From an uncultured Oscillibacter sp. (GTDB taxonomy: Bacteria > Bacillota > Clostridia > Oscillospirales > Oscillospiraceae), in contig CAJOFP010000063.1 in assembly GCA_905233795.1 (NCBI GenBank), positions 1-5,395 of the forward strand: DNA of 5,395 bases, in the 5' to 3' direction. Position numbers and translations under genes: made by a program. Positions 1-5,356 of the stretch are shown piece by piece. The notes under the pieces were generated by a model. That model saw only the letters and a list, made by a program, of their open reading frames with translations. It searched no databases and was not told the origin of the DNA. Position 1 is the stretch's first letter; each line of letters begins with the position of its first letter.

Positions 1-1193
1 ATATCATCCGCCTGAACAACAGCCCCTATGCCCTGTGGGTTGACGGCGAGGGAAGCAATAACGTCTCCGATTACGCCCTGCTCATGTCCACGACGAAAGA
101 ATTTGACGGCACCATGCGCGCCAGCCTCCTGTTCTCCGACGGCACCCGCCGCACGGTTGACGTGTACGACGACGAAATCAAACCCGTTCCCAACGCCACT
201 TATCCGGGCGACGCTCTCGGCACCGGTTATGTCATCGTAACCGCGACCGAACGCAATGACGGCACTTATCGTATCAACACCCTGCGCGAGGGCGGCGGCG
301 GCGACCGCGGCTTCAGCGTCAGCAATGTCACCGTCAGCGGCAACGCCGTGCGCGGCCTCACGGACGCCAACGGCAGAACCCTCTCCCCCGATTCCAGCAC
401 GAATTTCGTGGTTCGCGTCAACGGCAGTTGGAGAACTTATACCGGTTATCGTAACCTGCCCACCGTCAGCGCCCCGACCCCCGCGTTCACGTTCTATGAC
501 GACACGGACGTGAAACTGGTATTCATTACCGATCAGGCCAATGTCCGCGTCACCAGCAAAGAAGTCACTTTCATCGCCGGTAACTCCGGAAGCAACGTCC
601 AAGTGGACGGCGACGACCGTTACCGCGTGTTCAACGCCGTTGTCGACAATCGCATTACCGAAGTCCTGATTGAAATCGGCCCCGGCGATACCACGCTTTA
701 TATCGACGGCACGAACAATTCTTTCAACCCGGATTCCGCGAATATCGTTTGCGGCGTACCGCAGAACTTCGTGACCAACAGCAGAGACAAAGTCGTCGGC
801 GGCGGCGATGAGGCCATGCACAGCATCATCGTCAACAGCACTTCTTCCGATACGGACGAAATGATCGACGAGGGCGCGTACAACAGCGCCACCCTCCGCG
901 TCGAACGCGCCCACGGCTATGACGTGCAAAACGACGAGGAAATCAAAGTCAATACCCACACTTATACCGATACGGCGGGCGTGGTTCACAACGATCCCGA
1001 CGGCGGCAAGGGCTTTGAATACACTTGGTATGTCGCCAATGACGCCCATGTCTACTTCGTGGACGACGACGGCAACATCGAGCGCACAGACCTCGGCGCC
1101 CTCGGCTCCAGCAATGACGCTTGGCTGTTCTACACGGTCGACATCAGCGAAAACGAAATCACCAACCTGTTCGTGGTTGACGTTGACGACTGA
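1..1193 (+). CDS. C-terminal part of a large S-layer-like surface protein (5' end outside window)
   Basis: The frame is open from base 3, so this is the last 396 residues of a longer protein; the ATG at 84 is internal and has no ribosome binding site. The visible part is Asp/Asn/Thr/Gly-rich, apparently beta-rich, with one Cys and no membrane segment. It contains a motif reading YTGYRNLP (visible residues about 146-153) followed by a strand VKLVFIT, and an end segment LFVVDVDD that looks like a related strand. I recognise this style, with phrases such as SDGTRRTVDV, from large Clostridia surface proteins that often carry SLH domains; the SLH part would lie upstream, so anchoring is inferred. 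There is no LPXTG or C-terminal anchor. Codons favour C-ending forms (AAC, GAC, ATC, ACC), unlike the downstream genes, which suggests high expression. The gene ends about 40 bases before a perfect terminator. The family call is moderately sure; the exact function is unknown. Confidence 0.75.
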   Translation, partial: IIRLNNSPYALWVDGEGSNNVSDYALLMSTTKEFDGTMRASLLFSDGTRRTVDVYDDEIKPVPNATYPGDALGTGYVIVTATERNDGTYRINTLREGGGGDRGFSVSNVTVSGNAVRGLTDANGRTLSPDSSTNFVVRVNGSWRTYTGYRNLPTVSAPTPAFTFYDDTDVKLVFITDQANVRVTSKEVTFIAGNSGSNVQVDGDDRYRVFNAVVDNRITEVLIEIGPGDTTLYIDGTNNSFNPDSANIVCGVPQNFVTNSRDKVVGGGDEAMHSIIVNSTSSDTDEMIDEGAYNSATLRVERAHGYDVQNDEEIKVNTHTYTDTAGVVHNDPDGGKGFEYTWYVANDAHVYFVDDDGNIERTDLGALGSSNDAWLFYTVDISENEITNLFVVDVDD

Positions 1194-1231
1194 TCGCAAG
1201 CCAGTTTAAAATTTGACGCCTGAACGCGTCC

Positions 1232-1263
1232 GCCCCCCGGAGAAATCCGGGGGGCTTTTTTTT
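1232..1263 (+). terminator. Rho-independent terminator of the surface protein gene
   Basis: A perfect 10-bp stem (1232-1241 pairing with 1246-1255) closes a GAAA tetraloop of the stable GNRA type and is followed by eight T residues (1256-1263). It lies 38 bases after the stop at 1193. The strength of the hairpin fits a highly transcribed gene and separates it from the next gene. Confidence 0.95.
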
Positions 1264-1283
1264 GGATGAGTTTGGATGGGATT

Positions 1284-1330
1284 TGTAACAGGATTGTAAT
1301 ATTATTATGAAACTGTAATAAACTTGTAAT
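1284..1330 (+). promoter_or_regulatory. Two tandem WalR-type boxes (TGTAAY-N5-TGTAAT)
   Basis: Box A is TGTAAC-N5-TGTAAT (1284-1300) and box B is TGTAAT-N5-TGTAAT (1314-1330). Both match the published WalR/YycF consensus TGT(A/T)A(A/T/C)-N5-TGT(A/T)A(A/T/C) with no mismatch. The boxes start 30 bp apart, about three helical turns, so they would lie on one DNA face. WalR controls wall hydrolase genes in Bacillus and relatives, and the next gene is a 3D-domain wall protein. Caveats: the boxes are more than 200 bases from the best promoter, and other OmpR-family regulators such as PhoP use related 11-bp direct repeats. Confidence 0.5.
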
Positions 1331-1423
1331 AATCGGAAAACGCGGGAAAACAGGGAAAAAAACGCCGGAAAAATAAAAAACGGAATCCGCCGGGATAGCG
1401 GAATAAGGCGCCGGATTTGATTC

Positions 1424-1443
1424 TTTTGTTACTGTTTTGTCAC
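1424..1443 (+). promoter_or_regulatory. Third WalR-like direct repeat, one mismatch
   Basis: TTTTGTTAC (1424-1432) repeats as TTTTGTCAC (1435-1443) with an 11-bp period. The core reads TGTTAC-N5-TGTCAC; the first half fits the WalR consensus and the second differs by one base. A further single half-site, TGTAAA, lies at 1459-1464. The repeat ends 99 bases before the -35 element at 1543. Confidence 0.4.
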
Positions 1444-1511
1444 TTTTCGGGGATAATTTGTAAAGATTTAAAAAGATTAAAAAAAGCGGTCTTGGGATAA
1501 AAAAGACGGAA

Positions 1512-1541
1512 AACCGCCGAAATTCAATCGGACGGGCGGTT
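1512..1541. repeat. Inverted repeat abutting the -35 element
   Basis: AACCGCC (1512-1518) pairs perfectly with GGCGGTT (1535-1541) around a 16-base spacer that itself contains the weaker pair GAA/TTC-like flanks near CGA and TCG. It ends one base before TTGACA. It could be an operator or a DNA cruciform; it lacks a T tract, so it is not a plus-strand terminator. No regulator family is assigned. Confidence 0.35.
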
Positions 1542-1542
1542 C

Positions 1543-1571
1543 TTGACAAAAAGAAAGAAAGAGCGTATATT
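1543..1571 (+). promoter_or_regulatory. Sigma-A promoter of the G5/3D gene
   Basis: A perfect -35 TTGACA (1543-1548) is followed after exactly 17 bases by TATATT (1566-1571), five of six matches to the -10 consensus. Transcription would begin near 1577-1580, giving a leader of about 125-130 bases. No other sequence in the spacer is as close to consensus. Confidence 0.8.
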
Positions 1572-1590
1572 ATAGACAGTCTTTGAAACG

Positions 1591-1608
1591 GTAACAAAAG
1601 TAACAAAG
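1591..1608. promoter_or_regulatory. Direct repeat of box-like sequence just after the transcription start
   Basis: GTAACAAAAGTAACAAAG is a 9-bp-period direct repeat of GTAACAAA/TAACAAAG. On the minus strand it reads TGTTAC-N3-TGTTAC: the same half-sites as the WalR-like boxes but with a 3-base rather than 5-base spacer. Its place about 10-30 bases after the predicted start would suit a repressing site, or it may affect the leader RNA. Binding is inferred only. Confidence 0.3.
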
Positions 1609-1687
1609 TTGTTTCCGGCGGCTGTGATTTGAATTTTATGAAATGATTGATTTATTTATTTTTAATCCGGCTGTCGGAGGGAACAAC

Positions 1688-1694
1688 AGGAGGT
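1688..1694 (+). promoter_or_regulatory. Ribosome binding site of the G5/3D gene
   Basis: AGGAGGT lies 11 bases before ATG 1706 and decides the start. The earlier in-frame ATG at 1643 has no such site before it, and its extra 21 residues would be translated leader; the in-frame ATG at 1718 is too far, at 23 bases. Confidence 0.85.
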
Positions 1695-1705
1695 ATAAAA
1701 TTATT

Positions 1706-2905
1706 ATGAAAGAAAACATGACGACGGAAAAACGTGAACAACGCGAAAACAAGCGCGGGAATGCGCGTAAAAACCGGCTTTCATGGCTGCATCATATTGT
1801 AACGCTTGTGGCCGTATTTATGATGGCGTATTGCGCTTTCAATGTCACGGGCTGGGCGGACGCGTTATATGATCTGGCGGGAAGCGGCGAAGTCGTGATG
1901 ATATTAAATCAGGACGGCATGATACAGGATTTGCCGGCGGGCCGCGTCTATGAGATTCAGGACGGCAATTCGCGTGAAATCGCGGTACAGGCCGGACAGA
2001 AAGTCGTGATCCGTCAGAACGACGCGATTTTGGAGACGGAATCCCGCGGCGAGCGTCTGTCGGTTTTATTAGACCGTATGCAGGTTATGCGGGCGGAAAA
2101 TGAGATGGTCGCCGTGGATTTGTCGGACCCGACGAAAGTCACGGTGATTATATCCGAAAGAATTGTCTGCTTAGAACGGGAACTGACCCCGGCTCTGTAC
2201 GCGATTGAACGGCGGTTAAATCCCGAATTGCCGGAGGGCAAAGAACTGGTTGTCCAAGAGGGACAGGACGGCGCGCATATATGCGTATATGAAACGGTCT
2301 GGATGAACGGCGAACGCGTTGAGAAAAATTTAATCCAAGAAGTTGAGGACACGTCCATTCCGCGCATTATTGAATACGGCGGCGCGGTGATTACGCCGGT
2401 GGAAACGGCTGTCCCGACGCCCTCCCCCACGCCGACGCCCGATCCGGTGGTCGAGACGATTTTAAACGATTCTTACGCGAACGGCGCCGAAGCGGATATA
2501 TACGGGCCGTATTATGAAAATAACGATCCCAGTCTGCCGATGGATAAACTGGTGGACGTGCGCAACAACGGCGACGGAAGCGGCGTGCTGGTTTTCGCGT
2601 CGGGCCGGACGGCGAGATTTAAAGGCATTAAAAGCATGAGCGCGACGGCGTATAACAAAGACGAGCCGAAAGTCGGCACGATTACCGCCAGCGGGACTAC
2701 AGTTCATAAAGGCGTCGTGGCCGTTGACCGGAAAGTGATTCCCCTTGGAACGCGTTTATATGTCGTGGCGAAAGGCTATGAGTACGGCTATTCGGTCGCG
2801 GAAGATACGGGCGTTTTCGGCAATACGATTGATTTGTATTTTGAGAGCTATCGCGGTATGCAGGAATTTGGCCGCCGCGCCGCCACGGTGTATATTTTAG
2901 AGTAA
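1706..2905 (+). CDS. Membrane-anchored G5 and 3D domain protein, probable peptidoglycan-acting enzyme
   Basis: This 399-residue protein has a charged cytoplasmic N-terminus (residues 1-26), one membrane segment (about 28-50), a degenerate DUF348-like ubiquitin-fold region (about 95-160), a G5-like domain (about 166-226), a Pro/Thr linker (about 231-250) and a C-terminal 3D domain (about 311-399). The 3D domain keeps the three aspartates that name it: D341 in VAVDRK, D367 in AEDTG and D376 in IDLYF, with the flanking IPLGTRLYV and FGRR motifs. This is the domain order of B. subtilis YabE and clostridial relatives; 3D domains share the fold of MltA-type lytic transglycosylases. It therefore probably cleaves or binds peptidoglycan outside the membrane. 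It has its own promoter and terminator and WalR-like boxes upstream. Domain calls for 3D and G5 are firm; the DUF348 call and enzyme activity are inferred. Confidence 0.88.
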   Translation: MKENMTTEKREQRENKRGNARKNRLSWLHHIVTLVAVFMMAYCAFNVTGWADALYDLAGSGEVVMILNQDGMIQDLPAGRVYEIQDGNSREIAVQAGQKVVIRQNDAILETESRGERLSVLLDRMQVMRAENEMVAVDLSDPTKVTVIISERIVCLERELTPALYAIERRLNPELPEGKELVVQEGQDGAHICVYETVWMNGERVEKNLIQEVEDTSIPRIIEYGGAVITPVETAVPTPSPTPTPDPVVETILNDSYANGAEADIYGPYYENNDPSLPMDKLVDVRNNGDGSGVLVFASGRTARFKGIKSMSATAYNKDEPKVGTITASGTTVHKGVVAVDRKVIPLGTRLYVVAKGYEYGYSVAEDTGVFGNTIDLYFESYRGMQEFGRRAATVYILE

Positions 2906-2932
2906 TAAAAAAATAATAAAATAAATAATAAT

Positions 2933-2982
2933 AAACTCCCCGGCTGTCGCGTGAGACGCGCCGGGGAGTTTTGATTTTTTTT
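2933..2982 (+). terminator. Rho-independent terminator of the G5/3D gene
   Basis: A perfect 12-bp stem (2933-2944 with 2960-2971) has a loop that can fold further through GTC/GAC (2946-2948 with 2955-2957). It is followed by a T-rich tail, TTTTGA then eight T residues (2975-2982). The A-rich bases before the stem (2906-2935) could also make it work weakly in reverse. Confidence 0.92.
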
Positions 2983-2996
2983 ATAATATTATAAAA
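2979..2996. repeat. 18-bp perfect AT palindrome
   Basis: TTTTATAATATTATAAAA reads the same on both strands and overlaps the tail of the preceding terminator. It lies about 105 bases upstream of the protease start. It may be an operator or simply a by-product of AT-only sequence; in DNA this AT-rich such palindromes arise easily. Confidence 0.4.
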
Positions 2997-3007
2997 TTTT
3001 AATATTT

Positions 3008-3034
3008 TTATAACGCCGGATATGCTAATATAAT
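3008..3034 (+). promoter_or_regulatory. Candidate promoter of the subtilase gene
   Basis: A perfect -10 hexamer TATAAT lies at 3029-3034, and an overlapping extended form TGC-TAATAT lies at 3023-3031. No good -35 element is present; TTATAA at 3008-3013 is the nearest, with a short 15-base gap. The region is almost all A and T, so -10-like matches are expected by chance. A promoter is needed somewhere here because a strong terminator precedes the gene. Confidence 0.4.
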
Positions 3035-3083
3035 ATTTATATTTATATTTATCATGAAATTTAAATAAATTTTATATTTTATA

Positions 3084-3092
3084 GAGGGGTGA
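3084..3092 (+). promoter_or_regulatory. Ribosome binding site deciding the subtilase start
   Basis: GAGGGGTGA (3084-3092) resembles the anti-Shine-Dalgarno partner AGGAGGTGA. Its GGTGA core ends nine bases before ATG 3102, a normal gap, but directly touches the in-frame ATG at 3093, which would leave no spacing. The start at 3102 is therefore preferred; it also gives a classic signal peptide beginning MRKIR. Confidence 0.7.
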
Positions 3093-3101
3093 ATGGAATA
3101 T

Positions 3102-4769
3102 ATGCGGAAAATACGGACAGGCGTTTTGATTGTAACGCTTCTTGTGATGATTCTGACGGCGGTTCCGGCTGTTTTGGCGTCGGGCGGCGATATGACAGGC
3201 GCGGCGGATAAAATAGCGGCGCCGTTCGACGGGTATCTGGTGAAACTGGACGGCGACGCGGCGCGGCTGTTTTCGGCGGATGAGGATGAGAATTTGACGG
3301 CAATCGCGCCGGATGTGTATCTCGCGGAGGATTTGGAAGCCGCGGAGCGTCTGGAAAGTCTGGGCGTCGTGTCGTACATGGAGCCGAATTATATTATTTT
3401 ACTGGAAGACCCGGAAGAGAATCCGGGAGAAAACCCGGAAGAGAATCCGGGGGAAAACCCGGAAGAGAATCCGGGGGAAAACCCGGAAGAGAATCCGGGG
3501 GAAAACCCGGAAGAGAATCCGGGAGAAAACCCGGAAGAAAATCCGGGAGAAAACCCGGAGGAAGACCCGGAAGAAAATCCGGGGGAAGATGAGAACGAAA
3601 ATTTAGAGGATGAGGATTGGGAAGAAACGCCGTGGTATTTTGATATGCTGAATATGGATTACGCGGAAAAATATAAAATTACCGGAAAGGGCGTCCGAAT
3701 CGGCGTGATTGATTCGGGGATTAATTTTGATCACGAGGAATTTGTCGGCGCGAAGATTTTAGAGGGGAAAAATTATATCAATGAGGACGAGCCGCCGACG
3801 GATACGGTGGGACACGGGACTTTTATAGGCGGTTTAATCGCGGCGCAAGCGGGGAATCGCGTGGGCATGAAAGGACTGGCCCCGGACGCGGAAATCGTGC
3901 CGTTAAAATGCTTTGACGCCAAAAAAGGCGCGGTCGCGGGCATTGTCAAAGGCGTATATGACAGCGTGGATGTCTGGAACTGTCAGGTATTGAATTTAAG
4001 TTTCTCGATTGATTATGATTCAAAAATTTTACGCGAAGCGATTGAACACGCGCTGGAATCCGGTGTGATTGTCATCGCGGCGGCGGGGAATTTATCGGCG
4101 GGGACGGCGCATAAAGACGGCGGCGATCCGTTGACTTATCCGGCGGCGTGGCCGGGCGTGATCGGCGTGGGCGCGGTGACAAAAGACTGGGTCGCCGCTT
4201 CTTATTCGTATCGCAATACGAGCGTATATATCAGCGCGCCGGGCAGCGGCTTATCGGCTCCGGCGTGTTACAGTCCGATCAGTTATATCACGGGCAGCGG
4301 GACATCTTACGCGGCGCCGATGGTGACGGCGGCGGCGGCGTTGGCTTTATCAATCAAGCCGGACTTGACGCCGGACGGGTTCGCCGCGCTTCTGTCCGAT
4401 ACGGCGACGGATTGCGGCGATCCGGGTTATGATATTATATACGGCGACGGGATTTTAAATATCGGCTGGCTGTTGGCGGCGGCGCGGCTGGACGTAACCG
4501 ATCAGGCGCTGGCGATGTTCCACGCGATGGAAGCGCGGGAGATTTATCCGTCCGCGTTGCTGTTATGCGCCTATGACGAACAGGGCGCGTTTTTGTCTAT
4601 GAAATCATTCGCAATCTCGCCGGACAGTTTATCGAAATTTAATTTCAATTTCAGTTTTTATTTAAAAACAAGCGAATACAGAGGCGTAAACCCGGCGGCA
4701 TGGAAATTATTCGCGCTGGATATTGAAAATTATCAGCCGCTTTGGAAATCTTATCAGATACGGAAATAA
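3102..4769 (+). CDS. Secreted subtilisin-like (S8) serine protease with acidic repeat linker
   Basis: This 555-residue preproprotein has a signal peptide (about 1-26, likely cut after VLA), an inhibitor-I9-like propeptide (about 40-100, ending in the typical VSYMEPNY), an acidic Pro/Glu/Asn/Gly linker (about 102-175), an S8 catalytic domain (about 176-465) and a C-terminal beta domain (about 470-555). The triad is intact: D204 in VIDSGI, H238 in GHGT and S402 in GTSYAAPM; N330 in AAAGN is the oxyanion residue. The usual substrate-pocket motif (N)MSLG is changed to LNLSFS, so specificity may differ. The last domain, with AYDEQGAF and a closing LWK stretch, resembles a domain often found at the end of clostridial secreted proteins. 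There is no LPXTG or membrane anchor, so it is released or held by other contacts. The gene is single, between two terminators. Protease identity is very sure; substrate unknown. Confidence 0.95.
   Translation: MRKIRTGVLIVTLLVMILTAVPAVLASGGDMTGAADKIAAPFDGYLVKLDGDAARLFSADEDENLTAIAPDVYLAEDLEAAERLESLGVVSYMEPNYIILLEDPEENPGENPEENPGENPEENPGENPEENPGENPEENPGENPEENPGENPEEDPEENPGEDENENLEDEDWEETPWYFDMLNMDYAEKYKITGKGVRIGVIDSGINFDHEEFVGAKILEGKNYINEDEPPTDTVGHGTFIGGLIAAQAGNRVGMKGLAPDAEIVPLKCFDAKKGAVAGIVKGVYDSVDVWNCQVLNLSFSIDYDSKILREAIEHALESGVIVIAAAGNLSAGTAHKDGGDPLTYPAAWPGVIGVGAVTKDWVAASYSYRNTSVYISAPGSGLSAPACYSPISYITGSGTSYAAPMVTAAAALALSIKPDLTPDGFAALLSDTATDCGDPGYDIIYGDGILNIGWLLAAARLDVTDQALAMFHAMEAREIYPSALLLCAYDEQGAFLSMKSFAISPDSLSKFNFNFSFYLKTSEYRGVNPAAWKLFALDIENYQPLWKSYQIRK
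3411..3602 (+). repeat. In-frame 24-bp (2 x 12-bp) tandem repeat coding PEEN-PGEN
   Basis: Six consecutive 24-bp units (3411-3554) each code PEENPGEN and differ only by silent A/G changes (GGA or GGG, GAG or GAA, for example). Each unit is two related 12-bp halves, coding PEEN and PGEN. A seventh unit reads PEEDPEEN, and the repeat then fades into PGEDENEN and a Glu/Asp run. The period is a multiple of three, so slippage would change linker length without breaking the frame. The +1 frame through the repeat has no stop and codes Arg/Lys repeats; that is a shadow. Confidence 0.95.
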
Positions 4770-4794
4770 AAATATAAAAAAATATAAAAAATAT

Positions 4795-4838
4795 AAAAAC
4801 AGTCAGGCGCGGGATTTTCAGCGCGTCCGGCTGTTTTT
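4795..4838. terminator. Bidirectional terminator between convergent genes
   Basis: Arms 4795-4811 and 4822-4838 pair over 17 positions with one A-C mismatch and two G-T pairs, around a 10-base loop. The plus-strand side ends in TTTTT and more AT; the minus-strand side also ends in a long T-rich run because bases 4768-4799 are A-rich (near-repeats of ATATAAAAAA). It sits 25 bases after the protease stop and 36 bases past the end of the minus-strand regulator gene, so it can serve both. Confidence 0.85.
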
Positions 4839-4848
4839 ATATTTTATA

Positions 4849-4866
4849 AAATTTAAATTTAAATTT
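4849..4866. repeat. Triple AAATTT tandem, self-complementary
   Basis: AAATTT occurs three times in a row, forming an 18-bp palindrome just beyond the stop codon of the minus-strand regulator. Phased A/T tracts of this kind can alter DNA shape, but here the period is 6 bp, not helical. No function is assigned. Confidence 0.4.
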
Positions 4867-4874
4867 AATTATAT

Positions 4875-5288
4875 TTAATTGCTTGTTTGATTTTGTCGGA
4901 CATAGGCGCAGCCGCTTTCCCGGCAATGCTGGAGAAATTCTAAAATGCGATTATAAGTCTCGTTGCTGAGATCGTGTTCGACTTTACAGGCGTCTTTCGC
5001 GGCCTGTTGGGGCGATACGCCCAGAGACTCAAACAGTTTGGTCATGGTCTTATGGCGTCCGTAGATTCTGGACGCGATTTCCATGCCGCTTTCGTTGAGC
5101 GTGATAGAACCGTCCCCGGACATGGAAATATAACCGTTTTCCCGGAGTTTTTTCATGGCGATGCTGACGCTGGGTTTGGAATAGCCCAGACGGTTGACGA
5201 TGTCGATAGAATGGACAGGCTGTCCGGTTTCCTCGTGGAGGGCGAGAATCGCCTCCAGATAATCTTCCGCCGATTCATGAATGATCAT
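4875..5288 (-). CDS. DtxR/MntR-family metal-dependent transcriptional repressor
   Basis: This 137-residue protein (142 in B. subtilis MntR) has an N-terminal winged helix (about 1-72, recognition region GYSKPSVSIAMKKLRENGY) and a helical metal-binding and dimerisation domain (about 73-137); it lacks the SH3-like third domain of DtxR. By family alignment, D9 and E12 match MntR ligands D8 and E11, H79 matches H77, and C101, E104, H105 match the CxxEH motif of DtxR, where MntR has Glu instead of Cys. It should bind DNA when loaded with Mn(II) or Fe(II) and repress metal uptake or control metal balance; the metal cannot be fixed from sequence. The start at 5288 is chosen because family members begin near the MIIHESAEDYLE motif and a GGGCGG-type site lies 10 bases before it; an in-frame ATG at 5324 has no such site. 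Its targets are not in the window. Confidence 0.9.
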   Translation of the reverse strand: MIIHESAEDYLEAILALHEETGQPVHSIDIVNRLGYSKPSVSIAMKKLRENGYISMSGDGSITLNESGMEIASRIYGRHKTMTKLFESLGVSPQQAAKDACKVEHDLSNETYNRILEFLQHCRESGCAYVRQNQTSN

Positions 5289-5298
5289 GATTTTATCG

Positions 5299-5310
5299 CC
5301 GCCCTTTCCT
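5299..5310 (-). promoter_or_regulatory. Probable ribosome binding site of the metal regulator
   Basis: Read on the minus strand the bases are AGGAAAGGGCGG, ending 10 bases before ATG 5288. The match to GGAGG is imperfect, but nothing similar stands before the alternative ATG at 5324, whose upstream bases are nearly all A and T. Confidence 0.5.
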
Positions 5311-5329
5311 GATATTTGATCCATAGCGT

Positions 5330-5356
5330 TTATTATAATTATAATTTTTATAATAA
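5330..5356 (-). promoter_or_regulatory. AT-rich inverted repeat and -10-like hexamers upstream of the metal regulator
   Basis: TTATTATAA (5330-5338) and TTATAATAA (5348-5356) form a perfect 9-bp inverted repeat around a 9-base spacer. On the minus strand TATAAT hexamers lie at 5337-5332 and 5343-5338, about 45-50 bases before the start at 5288, a fitting place for a -10 element. No good -35 is visible; TTCAAT (5374-5369) before a TATAAA (5352-5347) is the best, weak, pair. Self-repression through the repeat is possible, since this family often controls itself, but the repeat does not resemble known MntR or DtxR boxes and AT-only repeats arise easily. Confidence 0.4.

Larger units (their letters stand above)
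1264..1705 (+). other. Long regulatory spacer and 5' leader before the G5/3D gene
   Basis: This stretch has no credible gene. It is purine-rich and AT-rich on the plus strand and holds three 11-bp-period direct repeats of TGTAA/TGTTAC type, an inverted repeat next to a strong promoter, and a leader of about 125-130 bases between the predicted transcription start and the ATG at 1706. A short repeat TTTGGATG occurs at 1261-1268 and 1271-1278, overlapping the terminator tail. The antisense open frame across this region has no ribosome binding site, runs through the terminator, and is not considered real. I recognise no riboswitch fold. Confidence 0.6.

Noticed and set aside
1284..1330. PhoP (Pho regulon) boxes
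   Set aside because: The 11-bp period fits PhoP as well, but the minus-strand reading gives ATTACA or GTTACA rather than TT(A/T/C)ACA, while the WalR consensus is met exactly; the wall-protein context also favours WalR. Not fully excluded.
1130..1606. Minus-strand open frame of 158 codons opposite the spacer
   Set aside because: It runs through the perfect terminator and the regulatory repeats, has no ribosome binding site, and its composition (Phe, Leu, Ser, Pro) is that of a purine-rich spacer read backwards.
1643..1705. Longer start for the G5/3D protein at ATG 1643
   Set aside because: No Shine-Dalgarno sequence precedes it, whereas AGGAGGT sits at a proper distance before ATG 1706, and the extra residues cross that site.
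2014..2707. Minus-strand frames within the G5/3D gene
   Set aside because: They are shadows of a gene with firm 3D and G5 motifs and show no domains of their own.
2979..3080. Small RNA gene or riboswitch before the subtilase
   Set aside because: The stretch is almost only A and T, with no GC-containing stem and no terminator between it and the gene; only promoter-like hexamers can be argued for.
3411..3602. CRISPR-like array
   Set aside because: The repeats are contiguous 24-bp units with no spacers, are in frame within a protease gene, and differ only at silent or third-codon positions.
3313..3606. Plus-strand frame coding Arg/Lys-rich repeats
   Set aside because: It is the +1 reading of the PEEN/PGEN repeat inside the subtilase; the periodic DNA simply lacks stops in that frame, and no start signal is present.
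4974..5312. Plus-strand 112-codon frame opposite the metal regulator
   Set aside because: The minus-strand frame has clear DtxR/MntR motifs; this one has no recognisable domain and no ribosome binding site.
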